Positions 1 to 8,531 of a stretch of DNA of 64,000 nucleotides are shown in pieces (the first letter of the stretch is position 1; each line of letters begins with the position of its first letter). The DNA is from Streptomyces sp. SUK 48 (GTDB lineage: Bacteria > Actinomycetota > Actinomycetes > Streptomycetales > Streptomycetaceae): NCBI RefSeq assembly GCF_009650765.1, contig NZ_CP045740.1, forward strand, positions 7,292,001 through 7,356,000, written 5' to 3'. The notes under the pieces were generated by a model. It saw only the letters and a list, made by a program, of their open reading frames with translations, was not told the DNA's origin and did no database searches. The position numbers were made by a program, and so were the translations under genes.

Positions 1-1152
1 CAGCGGCTGCGCGCCGAACTGCGCGCCTACTTCGCCCGCCTGGTCCCGGACAACGCCTACGCCCGCTACGCCGACCCGGCGGCCCGCAAACGCTTCTACC
101 GCGACACCATCAGAACGCTCGGCGCCGACGGCTGGCTCGGCGTCGGCTGGCCCGCGGAGTACGGCGGCCGGGGCATGTCGGCGATGGAGCAGTTCATCTT
201 CTTCGACGAGGCGGCCCAGGCCGGCGTCCCGCTGCCGCTGATGGCGCTGAACACGGTCGGGCCGACCCTCATGAAGTTCGGCACCGAGGAGCAGAAGGCG
301 TACTTCCTCCCGCGCGTCCTCTCCGGCGAGATCGACTTCGCGATCGGCTACAGCGAGCCCGAGGCGGGCACCGATCTCGCCGCGCTGCGGACCAGGGCCG
401 TACGCGAGGGGGACACGTACATCGTGAACGGGCAGAAGATCTGGACGACGAACGGCGACACCGCGGACTGGGTGTGGCTCGCCGTGCGCACCGACCCGGA
501 GGCTCCGCCGCACCAGGGCATCACCATGCTGCTGGTGCCGACCTCCGACCCCGGCTACTCCTGCACCGTCATCAACACGCTGGCCTCCCACGACACCACC
601 GCCAGCTACTACGAGAACATCCGGGTCCCCGTCTCCCGCCGCGTCGGCGCCGAGAACCAGGGCTGGCGGCTGATCACCAATCAGCTCAACCACGAGCGGG
701 TCACCCTCGCGGCGCACGGCACGATGGCCGTCCGCGCGCTGCACGACGTCCAGCACTGGGCCGCCCGCACCGAACTCGCCGACGGGCGCCGGGTGCTCGA
801 CCTCGGCTGGGTGCGCCGGCTGCTCGCCCGCACCCACACCCGGCTGGAGGCCCTGAAACTCCTCAACTGGCAGATGGTCACCGCCGTCGAGGACGGCACC
901 CTCACCCCGCAGGACGCCTCCGCCGTCAAGGTCTACGGCTCCGAGGCGCGCCGCGACGCCTACGCCGCCCTCATGGAGATCACCGCCGCCGCGGGCCCCC
1001 TCAAGGAGGGCTCGGCGGGCGCCGTCCTGCACGGCGAACTCGAACGCGGCTACCGCTCGGCCGTCATCTTCACCTTCGGCGGCGGCAACAACGAGATCCA
1101 GCGCGAGATCATCTCCTGGATCGGACTGGGCATGCCGAGGGTGCGGCGCTAG
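1..1152 (+). CDS. Acyl-CoA dehydrogenase, 5' end outside the window
   Basis: Flavin-dependent acyl-CoA dehydrogenase (FadE type) that would introduce an alpha-beta double bond into an acyl-CoA thioester. The frame is open from base 1, so the start lies upstream; 383 residues are visible. The sequence shows the family features: WPAEYGG near the N-terminal helical domain, GYSEPEAGTD followed by GQKIWTTNG in the middle beta domain that contacts FAD and substrate, and the C-terminal GGGNNEIQREII segment. A first in-frame ATG at 175 is internal to the conserved domain and is not the start. It stands immediately before a convergent acetyltransferase. The substrate cannot be read from the sequence. 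The similar catabolic genes at 22571-37440 suggest it may belong to the same pathway, which is inference. Confidence 0.9.
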   Translation, partial: QRLRAELRAYFARLVPDNAYARYADPAARKRFYRDTIRTLGADGWLGVGWPAEYGGRGMSAMEQFIFFDEAAQAGVPLPLMALNTVGPTLMKFGTEEQKAYFLPRVLSGEIDFAIGYSEPEAGTDLAALRTRAVREGDTYIVNGQKIWTTNGDTADWVWLAVRTDPEAPPHQGITMLLVPTSDPGYSCTVINTLASHDTTASYYENIRVPVSRRVGAENQGWRLITNQLNHERVTLAAHGTMAVRALHDVQHWAARTELADGRRVLDLGWVRRLLARTHTRLEALKLLNWQMVTAVEDGTLTPQDASAVKVYGSEARRDAYAALMEITAAAGPLKEGSAGAVLHGELERGYRSAVIFTFGGGNNEIQREIISWIGLGMPRVRR

Positions 1153-1177
1153 CCTCTTCCGCCCGGATCGGCCCGGC

Positions 1178-1753
1178 TCAGCGCCGCGCCCACCGCTCCC
1201 CGGTGATCTCGTACCGCACGCCCCCGTGCTCGGCGCCCTCGACCCCGCGCATGTCGGGGGGAGTGGGGATGTGGTCCGTGAGGGTCATGCCGAGTTTCTC
1301 CATGACGTTGCGCGAGCCGCGGTTCACGGTCATCGTCTCGGCCCAGACCGTCCGCAGGCCGAGTTCGGTGAAGCCCTTGCGCAGCAGGGCCCGCGAGACC
1401 TCGGTCGCGTACCCCCTGCCCCAGGACGCCCGGCGCAGCCGGTAGCCGAGTTCGGCCTCCTCCCGCGGGCCGTCCGGTTCGGGCCGCAGGCAGAACCAGC
1501 CGACGAACGCCCCGCCGTCCCTCTCGTACGCGGCGAACAGTCCGAGATCGCCGTCCCACCTCTCGTAACCGGCGATGACGGACGGCAGTTGGCGTTCGCG
1601 GACGATCTCCGGCGCCGTCGCCTCGCCCCCGCTCAGATAGCGCATCACGGCCGGGTCGCTGTCCAGCTCGATCAGCAGGTCGGCGTCATCGGCCGTGAAA
1701 CGGCGCAGGGCCAGGCGCTCGGTCTCCAGGTATATGTCCACGGAACAGAGCAT
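1178..1753 (-). CDS. GNAT family N-acetyltransferase, RimJ/RimL-like
   Basis: Acetyl-CoA-dependent acetyltransferase of about 191 residues. The protein begins MLCSVDIYLETERLALRRF, the usual opening of the RimJ/RimL branch (LxTERLxLRRF). It continues with AELGYRLRRASWGRGYATE, the acetyl-CoA pyrophosphate-binding loop, and NRGSRNVMEKLGM, the typical C-terminal beta-bulge motif. I chose the ATG at 1753 rather than the in-frame start at 1813, because the family alignment begins there and the extra 20 residues look like translated leader. The substrate is unknown: the branch includes ribosomal-protein and small-molecule acetylases. It converges on the acyl-CoA dehydrogenase gene, 25 bases away. 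Confidence 0.88.
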   Translation of the reverse strand: MLCSVDIYLETERLALRRFTADDADLLIELDSDPAVMRYLSGGEATAPEIVRERQLPSVIAGYERWDGDLGLFAAYERDGGAFVGWFCLRPEPDGPREEAELGYRLRRASWGRGYATEVSRALLRKGFTELGLRTVWAETMTVNRGSRNVMEKLGMTLTDHIPTPPDMRGVEGAEHGGVRYEITGERWARR

Positions 1754-2029
1754 GCCCGAGGCGGCCGGGGCCGCCCAACGGCTTTTCCGCCCCGAACAGG
1801 GCGGTACGCGCACCTGCCGCCCGCCCGCCCGCCCATGCCCGGGTCGAGGGCGCCGTCCTCGGCGTCACCGGCTCCGACGCCGTCGCCCGGTCCGCATTTC
1901 GTGGCGCGTCTGTGCGCTGTCCGGGTCAGTCCGCCGCGAGGTGTGCGCGTGATGCGCGCCGCGCGCTCCTACGCTTCGCCACGGTCCACCGTCCCAAGCG
2001 GCCCGGAGAGGCCGAGAGAGGACTCACCC

Positions 2030-2797
2030 ATGTCACCTCCCGTGGTCGTCATCACCGGCGCGCTCAGCGGAATCGGGCGCGCCACCGCCCTGGCCTACGC
2101 CCGGCAGGGTGCCGACGTCGTCGTCTCCGGCCGGCACCCGGACCCCGGCAAGGAACTCACCGGGGAACTCGAAGGACTGGGCGGCCGGGCCCTGTTCGTC
2201 CGGGCCGACGTGCGCCGGGAGGACGACGTCCGCGACCTCGTCGACCAGGCCGTCGACCGCTTCGGCCGGATCGACGTGGCCCTCAACAACGCCGGCACCG
2301 AGGGGCGGTCCGCCCCGGTCACCGCCGTCACCGAGGGCGACTACGCGGCCACCTTCGATACCAACGTCAAGGGAACCCTGCTCAGCCTGAAGCACGAGTT
2401 CCGCGCCATGCGGGAGTGCGGCGGCGGCAGCATCGTCAACGTCAGCAGCGTGTACGGCCGGATGGGCTACCCGGAGGTGGCCGTGTACGCCGGCAGCAAG
2501 CACGCCGTTCTCGGCATCACCAAGGCGGCCGCCCTCGAAGGCGCCGCGCACGGCATCCGGGTGAACGCGGTCGCCCCCGGATTCACCCGGACCGGGATGT
2601 ACGAGCGGGTCACCGGGGACGACCGGACGCGCGCGGCGGTGAACTCCGTGCTGCCCATGCACCGGCCGGGCACCCCGGAGGAGGTGGCCGACGCCGTGCT
2701 CTTCCTCGGCTCCCACAGGGCGTCGTACATCACCGGCCAGACCCTCACCCTGGACGGGGGCCTCATGGCGGGCGCGCCGCTGCTTCCCGGCGCCTGA
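2030..2797 (+). CDS. Short-chain dehydrogenase/reductase
   Basis: NAD(P)-dependent oxidoreductase of 255 residues, classical SDR length. Visible motifs are the dinucleotide-binding TGALSGIG near the N terminus, LNNAG for the stabilising loop, and the catalytic Ser-Tyr-Lys set in VSSVYG and YAGSK. The C-terminal LTLDGG is also typical. The ATG at 2030 follows a purine-rich GAGAGAGGA and is preferred over open frame running upstream. The substrate is unknown. It converges with the radical SAM gene, whose end lies 49 bases away, so this gene marks the left border of the biosynthetic cluster. Confidence 0.93.
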   Translation: MSPPVVVITGALSGIGRATALAYARQGADVVVSGRHPDPGKELTGELEGLGGRALFVRADVRREDDVRDLVDQAVDRFGRIDVALNNAGTEGRSAPVTAVTEGDYAATFDTNVKGTLLSLKHEFRAMRECGGGSIVNVSSVYGRMGYPEVAVYAGSKHAVLGITKAAALEGAAHGIRVNAVAPGFTRTGMYERVTGDDRTRAAVNSVLPMHRPGTPEEVADAVLFLGSHRASYITGQTLTLDGGLMAGAPLLPGA

Positions 2798-2846
2798 CCC
2801 GCCCCCCGCCGCCCCCGGCCCCGGTCGATCCACCGGCCTGCCGGTC

Positions 2847-4871
2847 TCAGCCGGTGACCCTCCCGCGCGACCTCAGCTCCGCGCCCCGGCGGCGCACGGC
2901 GTCCGGGGTGCGCAGTTCATGGCCGAGCAGGCGGGCGGCGAGGCCCTCGCGGTCCTCGGGGGCGAGGGCGGTCACCGCGGCGATCAGCTTCTCCGCCGTC
3001 GCCGCGTCGACGCCGGCCGGGAGGGGGTCCTGGCCCAGGAGGCGGGCCGTCTCCCGGTCGAGCGGGGCCGGGGACCCGGCGTCCGGGGCGAGCAGCGCGC
3101 GGCGCAGGGGCTCGGCGGCCTCGTCCGGCAACAGGTCCGCGTAGCGCGGGAGTTCGGCGTCCGGGGCGATCAGCAGCAGGTGCCTGGCGGCGAGCGCGGC
3201 CTCCGGGAAGGGGGTGCGCACGGCGAGCGGGGCCAGCGTCTCGGGGGGCAGGCCGAGGACGCAGCCCGCGTGCAGCAGCACCTCGCGGACGCGGGTCGCG
3301 GCGGGCGCGTCGGGCAGCAGGGCGCCGGTGCGGGCGAGGAACCCGGCGACGGTCTCCTCGGCGGCCGTGCCGTCGAGATGCTCGGTGCCCCGGTAGTAGC
3401 GCGTCAAGTAGGCGTACCACCAGGCGAGTTGGACCTCGTACAGCTCGGCGGCCACCGACTCGTACGCCTCCTGCGGGAGCAGCTCGCGCAGGGCCGGGAC
3501 CAGCTCGCGGTAGAGGAGGCGGATCCAGGTGTGCGGGGAGCGCTGGATGCCCCAGCACTCGCCGTGCGCGTAGTCCCCGATCAGCTCGGCGACGCTCAGC
3601 TCCCCGGCGGCGAACTCGGAGCGCACCCCGGTGCCGGTGGTCTCGAAGCGGTAGAAGTGGTCGGCGGACTCCGGCGGCCGGGGCGTGGGCAGCACCTGGT
3701 CGATCAGGTGCTCCACCTCGGTGTAGCGGGCGTGGAGCCGGTCGAGGTCGAGGGGCAGGCGCGGGAAGAGCGGGTCGGTGAACCGCCGTTTGATCTTGGC
3801 GATCTCCTCCGACAGCGCCTGGTAGAGGAAGACCTTGTCGAAGCGGTGGCTGAACGACAGCCCGATGTACGGGAAGACGGTGCAGCTGCGGCACTCCGAG
3901 CGGTGGCCGACCTCCTCGTCCCGCACCCGCAGGAACTCGGGGTCCTCGACCATTTCACGCAGCGGGCGGTCCCAGGCGACCGAGTTGTCGAAGGCGTGGT
4001 AGCAGGGCAGCACGAGACGCCCGTCGGGGCCGACGGTCAGGATCCGCTTGTTGGCGTAGCAGTCGGTGGGCGCGGTCGGGTCCAGGGTCTCCATGTACTT
4101 GCGGAAGTGCAGGTTGACCAGGGCGAACGGCTGATGCAGCAGCCGTATCAGCTCCTCGGCGATCGGTCCGCCGGTCGGCTCCGACTCGTCCATCCGCCCG
4201 GAGCGGCCCGCCGCGGCGTCGGCGAGCGGCTTGCCGTTCTGCTCGATCAGCTTCAGCTTGCGGGCCGTGCGGTTGGTGTCCCGGACGGTGTCCTGCTCGT
4301 CGAAGTACTCGAACATCCCGGAGAAGTAGACGGTGGTCCGGTTCTCGTGGGCGAAGCGCAGCAGATCCGGTATCTCGTCCACGTTCTCCCGGGTCACCAC
4401 GCAGATCAGCTTGAGGTTGCCGCTGCCGGTGGCGATGACCTTCTGGATGACGTCGAGGGCCCGGTCCAGCGTGGGCACCCCGCGGATCTGCCGGTAGCGG
4501 TCGGGCCGCAGGGTGTCCAGGGAGACGTTCATGGTGTCGACGTGGGGCACGATCGCCTCGATGTGCTGGGCGAAGCGGATGCCGTTGCTGGTGATCTCCA
4601 CGGCCATGCCGAGCGACTTGGCGTACTGCACGATGCCGTCGATGTGCGGGTGCAGCACCGGCTCGCCACCGGTGAAGTCGACGTAGCGCACCCCGAGTTC
4701 GTACAGCTCGTCCAGGATCTGGCGGCCCCGCTCCAGGGTGAGTTCCTCGTAGCCCTTGAACTTGTCGTCCTGCCAGACGTTGCAGTAGCCGCAGAGCGAG
4801 TTGCAGCGGAAGGTGATGTAGAAGCGGGCCGAGGTCAGCCGGCCCCGGTCGGTGGTGGTGCTCGCGGTCAC
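2847..4871 (-). CDS. Radical SAM enzyme with SPASM-like cysteines and a long unassigned C-terminal half
   Basis: Radical S-adenosylmethionine protein of 674 residues from a GTG start preceded by GGAGA seven bases upstream. The [4Fe-4S] motif CX3CX2C is at C23, C27 and C30, and the SAM-binding GGEP is at 68-71. A second cysteine set (C271, C290, then C327 and C330) resembles SPASM or twitch auxiliary-cluster domains, so an additional iron-sulfur cluster is plausible. About 340 residues after position 335 match no domain I recognise; they are rich in Leu, Ala, Arg and Glu and probably helical. It is the last gene of the second cluster unit, 92 bases after the aldo/keto reductase gene. By analogy with BtrN, a radical SAM dehydrogenase of 2-deoxystreptamine biosynthesis, it might oxidise or rearrange a cyclitol or sugar. 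That role is inference. Confidence 0.85.
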   Translation of the reverse strand: MTASTTTDRGRLTSARFYITFRCNSLCGYCNVWQDDKFKGYEELTLERGRQILDELYELGVRYVDFTGGEPVLHPHIDGIVQYAKSLGMAVEITSNGIRFAQHIEAIVPHVDTMNVSLDTLRPDRYRQIRGVPTLDRALDVIQKVIATGSGNLKLICVVTRENVDEIPDLLRFAHENRTTVYFSGMFEYFDEQDTVRDTNRTARKLKLIEQNGKPLADAAAGRSGRMDESEPTGGPIAEELIRLLHQPFALVNLHFRKYMETLDPTAPTDCYANKRILTVGPDGRLVLPCYHAFDNSVAWDRPLREMVEDPEFLRVRDEEVGHRSECRSCTVFPYIGLSFSHRFDKVFLYQALSEEIAKIKRRFTDPLFPRLPLDLDRLHARYTEVEHLIDQVLPTPRPPESADHFYRFETTGTGVRSEFAAGELSVAELIGDYAHGECWGIQRSPHTWIRLLYRELVPALRELLPQEAYESVAAELYEVQLAWWYAYLTRYYRGTEHLDGTAAEETVAGFLARTGALLPDAPAATRVREVLLHAGCVLGLPPETLAPLAVRTPFPEAALAARHLLLIAPDAELPRYADLLPDEAAEPLRRALLAPDAGSPAPLDRETARLLGQDPLPAGVDAATAEKLIAAVTALAPEDREGLAARLLGHELRTPDAVRRRGAELRSRGRVTG

Positions 4872-4963
4872 GATCGGTTCTCCGTCGGTCGGTACGGCGG
4901 GGGAGAGCGGGCGGGCGGGGCCGGACCCCGGGGAGCGGGGCCGGCCCCCGGGAGGCCGGGTCG

Positions 4964-5923
4964 TCAGGGCAGCGGGGTGCCCCGCGCCGTGATCCACAGC
5001 TCGTACCACTCTTCGTGCGTGAGGTCCGGTGCGCGCAGCGCCGCGTCCCGGCAGGCGCGGATCCGGTCGGGGCGGCTGGTGCCGATCACCGGGACGATGC
5101 CGGCGGGATGGCGGGCCAGCCACCACAGCAGGACCGTCTCGGGGGTGGTGTCCTTGCTCCGGGCCAGCCGGCGCAGCAACTCGGCGGTGGGCGAGTCGGC
5201 GTCCCCGGTGTACCGGCCGCCGGCAAGCGCGCCCCACGCCTGGAGCTGGATGCCCCGGTCGACGCACGCCTCGAGGGTGCCCTCCGGGAATCCGTTGGAC
5301 GTGGCCGCCGAGGTGTTGAGCAGCACCCCCGCCTCGACCCAGTCCCGCCGGGCCAGGCTCATCTCCAACTGGTTCGCCACCAGCGGGAGTTCCAGGCGGG
5401 ACTGGAGATGCGTGATCTGCGCGGCGCCCATGTTGGAGACGCCGAACCGGCGCACCAGCCCCTGCCGGTGCAGTTCACGCAGGGCGGCGGCGATCTCGTC
5501 GGGGCCGGTCAGCGGGTCGGGGCGGTGCAGCATCAGGGTGTCGATCACCTCGGTGCGCAGCCGCTCCAGGCTCTCCTCGACCCGCCGGAGGATCGAGTCC
5601 CCGCGCAGGTCGTAGTGGCCCGGCCGGTCCCCCTCGGCGAGCCGGATACCGCACTTGGTCTGCACGGTGATCCGCTCCCGCAGCCCCGGCGTGCGGGCCA
5701 GGACCTCGCCGAACACGGCCTCCGAAGTGCCGAACCGGTAGATGTCCGCGAGGTCGAACACGGTGATCCCGCACTCCAGCGCGGTCTCCACGGCGGCCTG
5801 CGCCCGGTCGACGTCCTCGGCGGTGTACGGCGTACGGTCCCAGCCGCCGCCGAGCCCCATGCAGCCGTAGATCAGCCGCGCCTCGGGAGCGCGGGCGGCG
5901 GAATCGGTGGATACGGTCGTCAA
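4964..5923 (-). CDS. Aldo/keto reductase
   Basis: NADPH-dependent carbonyl reductase of 319 residues. The catalytic tetrad is readable: D57 and Y62 in FDLADIY, K90 in QTKCGI and H133 in LMLHRPD. The C-terminal IGTSRPDRI segment binds the cofactor phosphate. Translation most likely begins at a TTG whose bases overlap the TGA stop of the upstream GMC gene, with AAGGAGG at correct spacing inside that gene, so the two are translationally coupled. In the cluster it could reduce a ketone on a cyclitol or sugar intermediate, possibly one produced by the neighbouring GMC oxidoreductase. The direction and substrate are not visible. Confidence 0.9.
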   Translation of the reverse strand: MTTVSTDSAARAPEARLIYGCMGLGGGWDRTPYTAEDVDRAQAAVETALECGITVFDLADIYRFGTSEAVFGEVLARTPGLRERITVQTKCGIRLAEGDRPGHYDLRGDSILRRVEESLERLRTEVIDTLMLHRPDPLTGPDEIAAALRELHRQGLVRRFGVSNMGAAQITHLQSRLELPLVANQLEMSLARRDWVEAGVLLNTSAATSNGFPEGTLEACVDRGIQLQAWGALAGGRYTGDADSPTAELLRRLARSKDTTPETVLLWWLARHPAGIVPVIGTSRPDRIRACRDAALRAPDLTHEEWYELWITARGTPLP

Positions 5924-7431
5924 CGGGCCGCCTCCTTCAGGGCGTCGGCGAGCAGTTCGGCCGCGGCGAGCACGGGAAGCTGGGTGTTGGCCGCGGGGAC
6001 GGAGGGGAGCACGGAGGCGTCGGCGACGCGCAGGTTGGGAACCCCGTGCACCCGGCCCGCGCCGTCGGTGACCGCCAGCGGGTCGGTCGCGGGGCCCATG
6101 GCGCAGGTGCCGACGGGGTGCCAGTAGGTGCCGAGCCGGGCACGCAGCCCGGCGTCGGTCAGCCCGGAGGCGGGGGCCCCGGACGCGGCGGCCCCGCACG
6201 TGGCACCGGCCAGCGGGGCGAGCGCCGAGGTGGCGGCGAGCCGTTCGGCGATCTCCAGGCCCTCCCGCAGCACCGCCGCGTCCCGGCCGTCCGGGTCGGT
6301 GAGGAACCCGGGGTCGATGTCGAGGGGGTCGGCGGGGTCGGCCGAGTTCAGCCGGACCCGGCCCCGGGAGGCGGGCTTCATCAGGAACGCGGCGATCCCG
6401 GCCTCGTACTCGCCCGGCGGCAGGCTGCCGAAGAGCGGGTCCCCGGCGGAGGGCAGGATGTGCAGGTCCCAGCCGTCCGCCGGGCAGTGGGTGCTGGCCG
6501 CCCGGATCAGCATCCGGCTGACGTACAGCTCGCCCGCCTTCTCCTGCGCGGCCAGCGCCGCGTTGAGGTCCGGGGTCGGGGCGAGCGGGACGAACACCCC
6601 CGGCTGGTCGGACAGGTTGGTGCCGACACCCGGCAGGTCCACCTCGGGCCGCACGCCTCGCTCGCGCAGCTCGTCCGCCGGTCCGATGCCGCTGCGCAGC
6701 AGCAGTCCGGGGGAGCCGAAGGTGCCGCAGGCGAGGACATAGGTGTCGGCGGTCAGCGTCGCGCGCCGCCCGTCCACGAGGACCTCGGCGCCCACGACCC
6801 GGCCGCCGTCGAGCACCAGCCGGTCCGCCGTGGTGCCGCCGAGGATCGTGAGGTTGGCGCGGGAGCGGGCCGGACCGAGATAGCCGAAGGCCGCGTTCCA
6901 GCGCAGCCCGTCGAGCGCGTTGAGCAGCGGGGTGCCGCAGCCGGGGGAGCCCGGGGCGGCCATGTCCACGTCCGCGTAACCGAGTTCACGGGCCCCGGCG
7001 AGCGCCGCGCGGGCCCAGACGCCGAACTCCCGCTCGGGCACGGGCCGCAGCCGCATGGCCGCCGCGGCCCGCTCCCGGTAGGGCGCCATGGCGGCGGCCG
7101 ACCAGCGGGGGCCGCCGGCCCGGGTCCACTCCTCGTGGTCGGCGGCCGAACCCCAGGTGTGCCAGCAGCCGTTGACGCAGGAGGAACCGCCGAGGACCCG
7201 GGCGCGCAGCCGGTGCACGGCGACCCCGCGCTCCCACATGTGGTCGCGGGGCAGGGCGTGCGCGTCGCGCAGCGAGCGCGGCCAGTCCGAAGGAGCGGCG
7301 CCGTGGTCGGGCCCGGCCTCCACCAGGCAGACCGTGCGGGCCGGGTCCTCGCTGAGCCGCGCGGCGAGCACACAGCCCGCCGCGCCGCCGCCGAGCACGA
7401 CCACGTCGTGGTGGCCGGTGGCCTGGCTCAT
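5920..7431 (-). CDS. GMC family FAD-dependent oxidoreductase
   Basis: Glucose-methanol-choline oxidoreductase of 503 residues. The FAD-binding GGGAAG is at 14-19, followed by the acidic end of the Rossmann fold in VCLVEAG. The C-terminal catalytic pair is present: H438 in YWHPVGTCAMG and N483 in AANTQ. Enzymes of this family oxidise primary or secondary alcohols of sugars, polyols and sterols. There is no signal peptide, so it acts in the cytoplasm. It overlaps the PfkB kinase gene by ATGA and the reductase gene by TTGA. In this setting oxidation of a cyclitol or sugar hydroxyl to a ketone before amination is a reasonable guess, since the first unit encodes an aminotransferase. GMC enzymes are not part of the acarbose pathway as I know it. 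Confidence 0.9.
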   Translation of the reverse strand: MSQATGHHDVVVLGGGAAGCVLAARLSEDPARTVCLVEAGPDHGAAPSDWPRSLRDAHALPRDHMWERGVAVHRLRARVLGGSSCVNGCWHTWGSAADHEEWTRAGGPRWSAAAMAPYRERAAAAMRLRPVPEREFGVWARAALAGARELGYADVDMAAPGSPGCGTPLLNALDGLRWNAAFGYLGPARSRANLTILGGTTADRLVLDGGRVVGAEVLVDGRRATLTADTYVLACGTFGSPGLLLRSGIGPADELRERGVRPEVDLPGVGTNLSDQPGVFVPLAPTPDLNAALAAQEKAGELYVSRMLIRAASTHCPADGWDLHILPSAGDPLFGSLPPGEYEAGIAAFLMKPASRGRVRLNSADPADPLDIDPGFLTDPDGRDAAVLREGLEIAERLAATSALAPLAGATCGAAASGAPASGLTDAGLRARLGTYWHPVGTCAMGPATDPLAVTDGAGRVHGVPNLRVADASVLPSVPAANTQLPVLAAAELLADALKEAAR

Positions 7432-8363
7432 CCGCTCACCTCGGCGACCTGCTCGCCGGCGTCCTGCTCGGCGACCCGGGCGAGGAGTCGCTCCCGGGAG
7501 ATGGCGTCGGCCCGGGTCGAGGGCACGGTGCAGGCGTGGGCGCCCGCGATCGCGCCGTAGCGGGCGCAGCGCAGCGGGTCCAGGCCCTCCAGCCAGGCCA
7601 GCAGGAAGGCGGCGGCGAAGGCGTCGCCCGCGCCGTTGGAGTCCACGACGGGCTCCGGCGGGGCGACCGCGGGCACATGGGTCAGCTCGCCGTCGGCCAG
7701 CAGATGGGCGCCCTCGGCGCCCGCGGTGGCCACCACGATCCGGGCCCGGCCGCGCGCCGCGACGTCCCGCATGGTGTGCTCCGGGTCGGCCAGCGCCGTG
7801 GTGGACAGGAAGACCAGGTCGGCGGCGAGCGCGAAGGGCTCGTGGTACGGATTGACGCCGTCCCAGTTGTGCAGGTCCGTCGAGACGGTCAGCCCGGCCT
7901 CGCGCAGCACCGGCAGGGCGTGCGAGCACGGGTGGGTGATGACCACGTGCGCGTGCCGGCTGGTCGCGGCCAGCGCGCGCAGGGTGTCCTCGGGCAGCCG
8001 GTCGGCCTCCTGGCTACGGGTGTCGTCGTACAGGGACAGCCGCCGCCCGTCCGGGCCGACCAGGTTGACGGCGCGCTTGGTGCCGGCGGGCGAGGGCACG
8101 TCGGTGAGCGGGATGCCCCGGTCCCGGTGCAGCGCGCGCACCAGGTCGCCCTCCGGGTCGGCGCCGACCAGGTCGATGTGGTGGGCGCGCAGGCCCAGGG
8201 CGCTGACCCCGAGCGCGACGAAGTCTCCGCTCTGCCCGGCGCGGGTCACGATGCCCGGCCGGATCATGTAGCTGTCGGCGTAGGGGACCGGCAGCTCCGG
8301 GACGTGGACGACGGTGTCCACGCCCGCGCCGCCCAGGACGAGGACGTCAATGTCGGTGGTCAT
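7428..8363 (-). CDS. PfkB/ribokinase family carbohydrate kinase
   Basis: ATP-dependent sugar or nucleoside kinase of 311 residues. The N-terminal VLVLGGAGVDTVV and AGQSGDFVALGVSALGLR match the family opening. The second PfkB signature is DSNGAGDAFAAAF near residue 245, with the catalytic base Asp and anion-hole glycines. It is the first gene of the second cluster unit and lies directly behind a promoter with an operator-like inverted repeat. The acarbose cluster also encodes ribokinase-fold kinases (AcbK, and the cyclitol kinase AcbM from another family), so phosphorylation of a cyclitol, of the product for self-protection, or of an imported sugar are all possible. The sequence does not choose between them. 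Confidence 0.9.
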   Translation of the reverse strand: MTTDIDVLVLGGAGVDTVVHVPELPVPYADSYMIRPGIVTRAGQSGDFVALGVSALGLRAHHIDLVGADPEGDLVRALHRDRGIPLTDVPSPAGTKRAVNLVGPDGRRLSLYDDTRSQEADRLPEDTLRALAATSRHAHVVITHPCSHALPVLREAGLTVSTDLHNWDGVNPYHEPFALAADLVFLSTTALADPEHTMRDVAARGRARIVVATAGAEGAHLLADGELTHVPAVAPPEPVVDSNGAGDAFAAAFLLAWLEGLDPLRCARYGAIAGAHACTVPSTRADAISRERLLARVAEQDAGEQVAEVSG

Positions 8364-8421
8364 GGCAGTCGGCTCGTTTCTCTCGCGTCGCTCGGGTTGG
8401 TGAGTGTCGCTCGGGTGGGTG

Positions 8422-8483
8422 AGTCAAGCAGTCGCCCACACCGCTGGCAATAACTTGCAGCAATTTTCAGCAAGTTGCACCAG
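8422..8483 (-). promoter_or_regulatory. Promoter and operator-like inverted repeat before the PfkB-GMC-AKR-radical SAM unit
   Basis: On the minus strand a -35 TTGCCA (8445-8450) is followed after 17 bases by a -10 TTGACT (8422-8427), reading toward the PfkB gene. Overlapping and upstream of the -35 is an inverted repeat, CTGG-N4-AACTTGC (8444-8458) and GCAAGTT-N3-CCAG (8470-8483). It also contains two CAGCAA copies spaced 10 bases apart. The minus-strand CAAGTTATTGC at 8447-8457 matches the equivalent position of the promoter at 22132-22192 in 10 of 11 bases. This 168-base gap is the only break longer than 100 bases inside the cluster. Confidence 0.65.
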
Positions 8484-8531
8484 TGGGTGGGCCGGTCGGA
8501 GGGCGGACGCGCACGATCAGAGGACGGGCGT

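Noticed and set aside
2919..5615. Very long open frame of nearly 900 codons on the plus strand
   Set aside because: It is antisense to the radical SAM and aldo/keto reductase genes, contains no recognised motif, and results from the GC-rich third positions of the real genes.
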